A DNA stretch of 64,000 nucleotides. It comes from Bemisia tabaci (Eukaryota; Arthropoda; Insecta; Hemiptera; Aleyrodidae). The position numbers were made by a program, and so were the translations under genes. Shown piece after piece: positions 56,684 to 64,000 of the stretch. Position 1 is the stretch's first letter. Each line of letters starts with the position of its first letter. The stretch spans positions 28,054,477 to 28,118,476 of the forward strand of contig NC_092801.1 in NCBI RefSeq assembly GCF_918797505.1. The letters are read 5' to 3'. A model generated the notes under the pieces. It made no database searches, was not told the origin of the DNA, and was given only the letters and a program-made list of their open reading frames with translations.

Positions 56684-57645
56684 GGGAACGGAGTTCTCCT
56701 GTCTTTAAAATCGTTCCGTTGCTATTGCTATGTGATTCCCTATGCCTCTGCGACCTTGAGCGTTTCGCCCAGTCTTCGATTTTTCGTTGATTTTCCGATG
56801 TATCAAAAACCGTTGTATTTTTTAGCCAATCGTGTCGCTACGTCAAGTTGTGTTGATTTCTAAAATTCGCTTTCAGCGAGTTTTTTTCCACCTTGAGATG
56901 TCGTGTCTGACTGGTAAATCTGCGCAGAACCACGAAGTTCCGATTTTGGGCAAATTCTTTTTTTTGGGAGGTTCCGATTGGTTATTTTTCGCCATCAGTT
57001 TTCTGTTCGTTGGTGCAAAAGATCGCCTACCTCGTTGCTCTTGAGAAGCCGCCATTATCCCACCTCAAATTTTAAACATAGATATAAAGAAATAATAACC
57101 ATCGTACAAGGTGGAAAATTGCTCTGGAGGACCCGTTACGGATATATGAGCCAAAATCAGAACTCGATTGATGGATTTAATCCATGAATACAGAAATATT
57201 GCCTCAGTTTACTGCCGCGATCGCAAATGCATGCTGAGATGAACCTTGTGACACATGAAAGCATAGGCAAACAATGTCTCACAGAGAAATGCGCTTAATC
57301 CGTTGTCTCTTAGCACGCCAGTGACCGAAAACCGCCGAAATCTCAAGGACGTCTTTTGTGAAGCCCCGCTCAGCGTCCGAGATCACTTAACTGTTCTCTT
57401 TTCTCCCATCAACTCCGAGCGCCGGGATGTCTGAGTTAGCTACGACACCATTCTGAGTCTGTGACCTTTTTTACTTTTTGTGCGAGCGGGGGTTTGAATC
57501 TCGTAGGGGACAGTAAATTTTTACTGGTTGTATTGAATGTTTTAGACCAATCATCTAACAATAATTAATACTTGGCAACTTAGGAAGCACATAGGTCCCT
57601 TATGATGCGTATTCGGGCATATGTGTAGAGTAAAAATATCATACG
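56684..57645 (-). repeat. Interspersed repeat R1, copy iv (partial)
   Basis: Inverse of 34840-36655 with a large internal deletion (about 35130-35770). It has the uninterrupted LINE target site at ~56795 and a diverged tRNA-like block at 57430-57515. It ends where a mariner element begins. Confidence 0.75.
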
Positions 57646-57646
57646 T

Positions 57647-58384
57647 AGGGTGTCCCAAAAGTACCGGGACTGGTTCTGTAACTTCAAAAGTAAGATAGAT
57701 ACAGACATGATTTTGGTCTCATTTTAAAGATCAACTCAATACCTATCGATTAAAACCAAGATCAGCTCAATCGAATAAAAATTGACCGAGTTATGATAAT
57801 TTGAATTAGTGAGGAAAGTTTACCCCTACGGTTTTTAGGAAGATTTTTCGCTTACCAGGATTCAAAAAGTTAATAGGTATTCGTATCCACTTTCCTCCGA
57901 ATCTTCCATAACTTCCTTTTGCTTTTCAAAGTACCGTCCATCAAACCGGATGCACTTTTTCATGCGCTCTTGCCACTTATCCAACATTGTTTTCCTGAAT
58001 TCTTCCTCTGGGATGGAGTTGCAGAAGTTTTGAATTGCATTCTGGATTTCGGTCTTCGATACGAATCTTCGTCCGCGAAGCTCCTTTTTAAGCGTAGGAA
58101 ACATCCAAAAATCACATGGAGCCAAGTCAGGGCTATAAGGGGGATGAGGGATTGTTTCAACTCCATTTTTTCACGTGTTAAGCTCGATGTGTGAGGCCGC
58201 GCATTGTCTTGATGGAGTATCCACGAAGCTTTCAAGTCCGACCGTTTCCGGGAAATGTGCATTCTCAACTCCTTTAGTACTTTGCAATAATACGCACTGT
58301 CAACTGTTGTGTTTGATGGTACAAAATGTTGATAAATGACACCTCGAAAATAAAAAAACACAATAAGCATCACTTCATCGGCCG
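57647..58384 (-). mobile_element. Mariner element, 5' half missing
   Basis: TIR-like GGGTGTCCCAAAAGTACCGG at 57647, next to TA. On the minus strand it holds the C-terminal half of a transposase. The other TIR and the N-terminal half are not present before the satellite at 58420. Confidence 0.8.
57862..58384 (-). pseudogene. Mariner transposase, C-terminal half, frameshifted
   Basis: Minus strand: VFFYFRGVIYQ, then LHQDNARPHTS with a catalytic Asp, then PPYSPDLAPCDFW with the last catalytic Asp, and the tail LKKELRGRRFVSKTEIQNAI. A frameshift in the A6 run of GTGAAAAAATGG (~58167-58180) separates the two parts. The first catalytic Asp (DE block) lies in the missing half. The protein would cut and paste DNA at TA sites in the nucleus; this copy is dead. 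Confidence 0.85.
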
Positions 58385-58419
58385 ACTTTTCGATTTACGG
58401 CGATGAAGAATCTTCCTGC

Positions 58420-58906
58420 GCATGTAAAAACTCGAATTTTGGCCAATACTGCGGCCACCCCCTCCCCTGCACATCATCCCCAAAATCGGGGAGGACAACT
58501 TTTATGATGCAAATCGATAGTGCTAGCAAAAACTTGGATTCTCACGTGAGGTGCGGGTACCCCCTCACCCTAGCATCATCCCTCAAATCGTGGTCGAAAA
58601 TTTTCATGATGCCGATCGATAGCGCATGTGAAAACTCGAATTTTAGTCAAAAGTGCGGATACCCCCTCCCCTGCACATCATCCCCAAAATCGGTGACGAC
58701 AATTTTTATGATGAAAATCGATAGCGCTTTGCAAAAACTCGAATTTTCATTTGAGGTGCGGGTACTGCCTCACCCTCGCATCATCCCTCAAATCGAGGTT
58801 GATCATTTTCAAGATGCCAATCGATAGCGCATGTGAAAACTCGAATTTTGGGCAATAGTGCAGCCAACCCCTCCCCTGCACATCATCTCCAAAACACGGT
58901 GTCGAA
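58420..58906. repeat. Dimeric tandem repeat, ~204-bp period
   Basis: Alternating ~102-bp A and B units: A with CCCCTCCCCTGCACATCAT, B with CCTCACCC[T/G]AGCATCATC; both have AAAACTCGAATTT and ATCGATAG. A units start near 58420, 58624 and 58829. Ends in the third A unit. Confidence 0.8.
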
Positions 58907-60440
58907 CATTTGGACGGAGTTAAACAGAAAGGAACCAAGCCACATCGGGATCGAACCGAGAAAAAGAGGTTTAAAGTTTGACTCCTGCATAAGACTCAAT
59001 GCAAACGATAAAGTTCAAGTTCAATATCTGCAAAATTTGCTCCAACAAAAACTTTGAATTTTTGGCGATAGATAGTAGAGCAGTGGTTGAGTTCAGAACC
59101 ACTCATAGTTCAATTTTTTCCAAAATGTGGGTTGGTTCCTTTCTGCTTAACTCAGTCCATTTAGTATAGTGTAAAAATTAGGAGGCGCGTGACGGCTTAA
59201 GTGTCATCCTTAAGGGATAGTTTACTGTCGAATTTTCTGAAGAAATGTCGGCGCGGAACTTAGATAACAGTGGTGGGAATCATCAGCAGAGCCAATTGTA
59301 TGCTCGATGTTGCCACATACACATCCAAACTTCCATCTTTGCGTTTGAGTTTAACGTAAATGCAATCCAAGACATTCAAACTTCCATCTTTGCGTATGAG
59401 TTTTACGTTTGCAATCCAAGTGGTTCATGAAGGAAACCGCATTTACACACACGATAGGCACGCGACATAGACGTGTTTGCAGCATCATGCATACAATCGG
59501 ACAATAGTAAGAGTCAAGAGTAAACTAGCAAACCCCGTTTATTCAAGCAGGAATAAAAAATTCCGAATACACATAGGATATGCACGCGTCTTAGGTAAAA
59601 GTCGGATTTTCTCGAAACGAAACTGCGTATCAAAATTCGGTCCGTGCACATTTCCGATCTTCGATAGGGTGAACCAATTCCAACTCTCCAGGGCAGATTG
59701 AGAGGAGTGGAGTTTGAAGGTGGCGCGCGACGTGCATATCTGCGGAAGATATCATCAGTAGAGCCGGTTGAACGGTCGAAGTTGCTACATATTAATTCAA
59801 ACTTCTATCTTCGCGTATGAGAGTTATGTATGCAATCTAAGTAAGTTAGTTAGTTAGTTAATGTATTTTTCAGACATTCAGCGTCACAGGCTATAAACGT
59901 CTTTACAGAGAATTTTGAAAATGGGTGTATATACGAAAACATAGATTTTTAAATTAAGAGAGGCGAAGAGTTTCAGAATTTTTGTAGCGACATTCGGGTT
60001 CATCGCGTGTAAGTGGATTTGTATTGGACTAAACGTTCATCGCACAGAAGGTCAGGGGAGGAAAACATCGTGAACCGAAAATGCGACGTCAAGTGGGACA
60101 GAGGGAGGAAGTTTTAACCATCGGCAAAAGCTAGTCCACGAGCGGGTGAAGAAAGATAAGTACTAACAAAAAATATTTGCACCACCGAAACTGTAATCAA
60201 TGAGGTCCATGAGGAAAACCGCGTAAACAAATAAGGTAAAAATCAAGTATGATAAACATCCAATAGCGTAACCAATACGTAAAAAAACAATTGCAGTAAG
60301 GAAATACAAGAAAAGTAGCATTTTTTGTAGCAAAGGACCTCCACGTGATTGAGTAAAACGTCTGAGGTTGTCCAACTAGCGTCCTTTAAAAACTTAAAGT
60401 CGTTACGCGGAGCTTAATTTGTCACATCGTCCTATCTATT
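58907..60440. other. Repeat-rich spacer, no genes seen
   Basis: Includes short direct repeats CAAACTTCCATCTTTGCG (59327, 59371, diverged at ~59800), and (TTAG)n at ~59846. Otherwise unrecognised. Confidence 0.45.
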
Positions 60441-60445
60441 CCATT

Positions 60446-63400
60446 CCAAAATTTCGCAATGTCCTGATGCCACTTTTACACATAAATCAACGCTTCCTAC
60501 GGCTCATGGAGGATCGATATATGGTCTTACGGCTGAGGGGCAACGATATTTTTTCAAATCCAAAATTTCACGTAAAATATGAATTTCGCAATGAAAGTGA
60601 CCCCACTTTTACACATAAATCCACGCTTCCTACGACCCATGGGGGGTCGATATATAAGCCCTTCCGTCATTGCAGCGACGATATTTCCAAATGCAAAATT
60701 TCACGTAAAACATGATTTATGCAATGAAGTGAGCCCACTTTTAAACATAAATGGATGCTTTCTACGACTCATGGGATCGACATACACCCTTCCGTCATTG
60801 CAGCGACGATATTTTTCAAATGCAAAATTTCACATTAACACGGATGAAATGAGCCCAGTTTTACACAAAAACCATGCTTCCTACGGCTCATGGATGATTC
60901 GATATACGCTCTTACGTCGGGGGAGCATCGATATTTTTCAAATGCAAAATTTCACGTAAAACCCGATTTTCGCAATTAAGTGAGCCCAGTTCTACACAAA
61001 AATCCATGCTTGTTAAGACTCAGGGGGGCTCCATATGCGGTCATACGTCGGAGGAGTAACGATATTTTTCAAATGCACAATTTCGAGTAAAACATGATTT
61101 TCGCAATGAAGTGAGCCCAGTTTTAAACGTAAATCCATTCTTTCTAAGGGTCATGTAGTAATCGACTTACACCCTTACGTCGGAGGATCGACAATGTTTC
61201 TAAAATGCAAAATTCCACGTAAAACGCATGATTCACGCAATTAAGTGAGCCCAGTTTTACACATAAATCCATGCTTCCTACGCCTCATGGAGGAACGATA
61301 TAACCCCTTACGTCGGGGGAGCGACAATATTTTTCAAATGCAAAATTTCACGTAAAAGATGATACTCGCGATGAAATGAGCACACTTTTACACATAAATC
61401 CATGCTTCCTACGACTCTTGGGGAATCCACATACGCTCTTACGTCGGGGACCGTCTATGTTTATCAAATGCAAATTTTCACGTAAAACATGATTTTCGCA
61501 ATGAATTGAGCACACTTTTACACAGAAATCCATGCTTATAACGGCTCATGGGGGATCCATACATGCTCTTACGTCGGAGGAGCGACGATATTTTTCATAT
61601 GCAAAATTTCACGTAAAACATGATTTTCGCAATGACGTGAGCCCAGTTTTACACATATATCCATGTTACCTACTGCTCATGGAGGAACGACATATGCCCT
61701 TACGCCTGAGGGGTACGATATTTTTCAAATGCAAAATTTCACGTGAAACATGATTTTGCAATGAAGTGAGCCCAGTTTTACACACAAATCCATACTTTCT
61801 ACGCCTTATGGCTGATCGATATACGCCCTATATAACGTCGGAGGAGCGACAATATTTTTGAAAGCCAAAATTTCACCTAAAAACATGATTTTTGCAATGA
61901 AATGACCCTAGTTTTACATAATATTCCATACTCTACTGTTACACGTAAATCCATTCTTTCTATGGGACATGTAGTAATCGATATACACCCTTACGTCGCA
62001 CGAGCAACGATTTTTTTTTCAAATGCAAAATTTCACGTAAAGCATGATTCTGCAATGAATTGAGTCACACACACAAATCCTACACATCCATGTATTTACC
62101 CATACATCCATGCTTCCTACGGCTCATGGGGGATCGATATACGCCCTTCCGTCATAGCAGCAACGATATTTTTCAAACACAAATTTTCACATGAATCACG
62201 ATTTTTTTGCAATGAAATGAGCCCAGTTTAACACATCCGTGCTTCCTACGGCTCTTAGTGGATCGATGTACACCTATTACGTCGGAGGAGCGACGATGTT
62301 CTCAAATGCAAAATGTCACGTAAAACATGATATTCGCAATGAATTGAGCACACTTTTACACAGAAATCCATGCTTATAACGGCTCATGGGGGATCCATAC
62401 ATGCTCTTACGTCGGAGGAGCGACGATATTTTTCATATGCAAAATTTCACGTAAAACATGATTTTCGCAATGACGTGAGCCCAGTTTTACACATATATCC
62501 ATGTTACCTACTGCTCATGGAGGAACGACATATGCCCTTACGCCTGAGGGGTACGATATTTTTCAAATGCAAAATTTCACGTGAAACATGATTTTGCAAT
62601 GAAGTGAGCCGAGTTTTACACACAAATCCATACTTTCTACGCCTTATGGCTGATCGATATACGCTCTATATAACGTCGGAGGAGCGACAATATTTTTGAA
62701 AGCCAAAATTTCACCTAAAAACATGATTTTTGCAATGAAATGACCCTAGTTTTACATAATATTCCATACTGTCTACGCCTCATGGGGGATCTATATACAC
62801 CCTAACGTCGGAGGAGTGACGATATTGTTTCAAATGCAAAATTTCAGATAAAACATGATTTTCGCAATGGAGTGAGACCAGGTTTACACATAAATCCATG
62901 CTTCCTACGGCTCATGGGGGATCCATGTACGCCCTTACGTCGGAGGAGCAAACGATGTTTTTCAAATGCAACATTTCACGTAAAATATGATTTTCGCAAT
63001 GAATTGAGTCCACTTTTACACGTAAATCCATGCTTCCTACGGCTCATGGACATTCCGTATAGGGCCTTACGTCTGAGGGGCCACGATGTTTTTTCAAATG
63101 CAAAATTTTACATTAAATATGATTTTTGCTATGAAATGAGCCCAGTTTTACACACAAATCCATTCTTTCTACGGCTCATGGAGGATTCGATATACGCTCT
63201 TTCAATACTGGAGCGACGATATTTTTCAATTGCAAAATTTTACGTAAAACATGATTATCACAATGAAATGAATCCTGTATTACACATAAATCCATGCTTT
63301 CCACTGCTCAAGGGTTCGATATACGCTCTTACGATTGACGTGCGACGATATTTTTCAAATGCAAATTTTCACGTAAAACATGATTTTCCCGGTGAAATGA

Positions 63401-64000
63401 GCCCAGTTTTACATGTAAATCCATTCTTCCTATGGGTCATGTAGTAATCGATATACGTCCTTACGTCGGAGGAGCATCGATATTTTTCAAATGCAAAATT
63501 TATCGTAAAACATGATTTTCACAATGCATTGACTCTACATTTACACATAAATCCATGCTTCCTACGTTTCATGGGGAATCGATATATGCCCTTCCGACAT
63601 TGCAGCGACGATTTTTCTCATGGGCAAGATTTCACGTGAAACAAGATTTTTCCATTGAAGAGACCCCATTTTAACACATAAATCCATGGTTTCTACGACT
63701 CATGGAGGATTCTATACATATACGCTCTTTCAATATTGCTCGAGCGACGATATTTTTCAAATGCAAAATTTCACGTAAAACGTGATTAACACAATGAAGT
63801 GAACCCAGTATTATACATATAATCCACGCTTTCCACTGTTCCAGAGGTTTCAATGTACACCCTTACGTGTAAGGGGCGACGATATTTTTCAAAATGCAAC
63901 ATTTCACGTAAATATCATTTTTTGCGATGAAATGACCCCAGTTTTTCACACAAATCCATTCTTCCTACGGCTCATGGAGGATTCGATATACGCTCTTTCA
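60446..64000. repeat. ~130-bp satellite array reaching the window end
   Basis: About 27 diverged units of ~130 bp with core words CGATATTTTTCAAATGCAAA, ATTTCACGTAAAACATGAT, GCAATGAA.TGAGCCCAG, TTTTACACATAAATCCATGC, CTACGGCTCATGG and CCCTTACGTCGGAGGAGC. Units near 61497-61931 and 62336-62769 are almost identical (two differences noticed) at 838-bp spacing, showing a recent higher-order duplication. Open frames here are by-products of the repeat. Confidence 0.92.

Noticed and set aside
60419..63853. Protein-coding genes in the satellite (repeated frames with FSNAKFHVKHD)
   Set aside because: The open frames follow the ~130-bp repeat, change frame between units and have no start/stop organisation expected of genes.
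56158..64000. CRISPR array
   Set aside because: Units of 82, ~204 and ~130 bp repeat end to end with no unique spacers, in a eukaryotic genome.

Overview
The window is eukaryotic, intron-rich, AT-rich DNA crowded with transposable elements. Everything recognisable points to an insect: a CYP4-clan cytochrome P450 gene split by large introns, RTE-like LINEs, mariner relatives, many MITEs and foldback elements, and TTAGG-type repeats. A sap-feeding hemipteran such as a whitefly would fit, but the species is a guess from style, not a match.

The one host gene that can be read from start to stop is a P450 on the + strand, ATG 2796 to TGA 29215. Eleven coding exons with matching phases and GT-AG borders sum to 1503 nt (500 aa). 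It has an N-terminal anchor, a proline hinge, WxxxR, an I-helix, ExxR, PEHF and a heme-cysteine loop. The I-helix reads A-G-S-I-T-T, so the usual acidic residue is missing. Exon 1 is duplicated: a copy at 460-2709 is split by a 2 kb nest of transposons, and the intact copy lies just downstream. A paralogous P450 starts at 51991 (exons 1 and 2 only), so the window covers a tandem P450 cluster.

Layout: 1-29.2 kb is the P450 and its introns, which hold mariner-, hAT- and Mutator-like non-autonomous elements, foldback MITEs and two LINE copies. The region 29.2-45.6 kb is gene-poor, with tandem repeats and a ~2.9 kb interspersed repeat (34.55-37.45 kb). The region 45.6-51.7 kb is the same repeat inverted, interrupted by a nearly intact 3.2 kb RTE-like LINE with a 12-bp target duplication. 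Then come the P450 paralogue start (51.97-53.8 kb), MITEs, 82-bp tandem repeats, a mariner remnant (57.65-58.38 kb), a ~204-bp dimeric satellite (58.4-58.9 kb) and a ~130-bp satellite array (60.45-64 kb) that runs off the end.

The most unusual find is a pair of 0.5-0.6 kb elements (15150-15661 and 29370-29961). Each is flanked by a perfect 9-bp target duplication, carries a telomere-like (TTAGG)n tract inside, and is studded with related copies of a 12-mer (GAC[T/A]CCATG[C/A]TC) in both orientations. They look like one Mutator-like non-autonomous family that I do not recognise.
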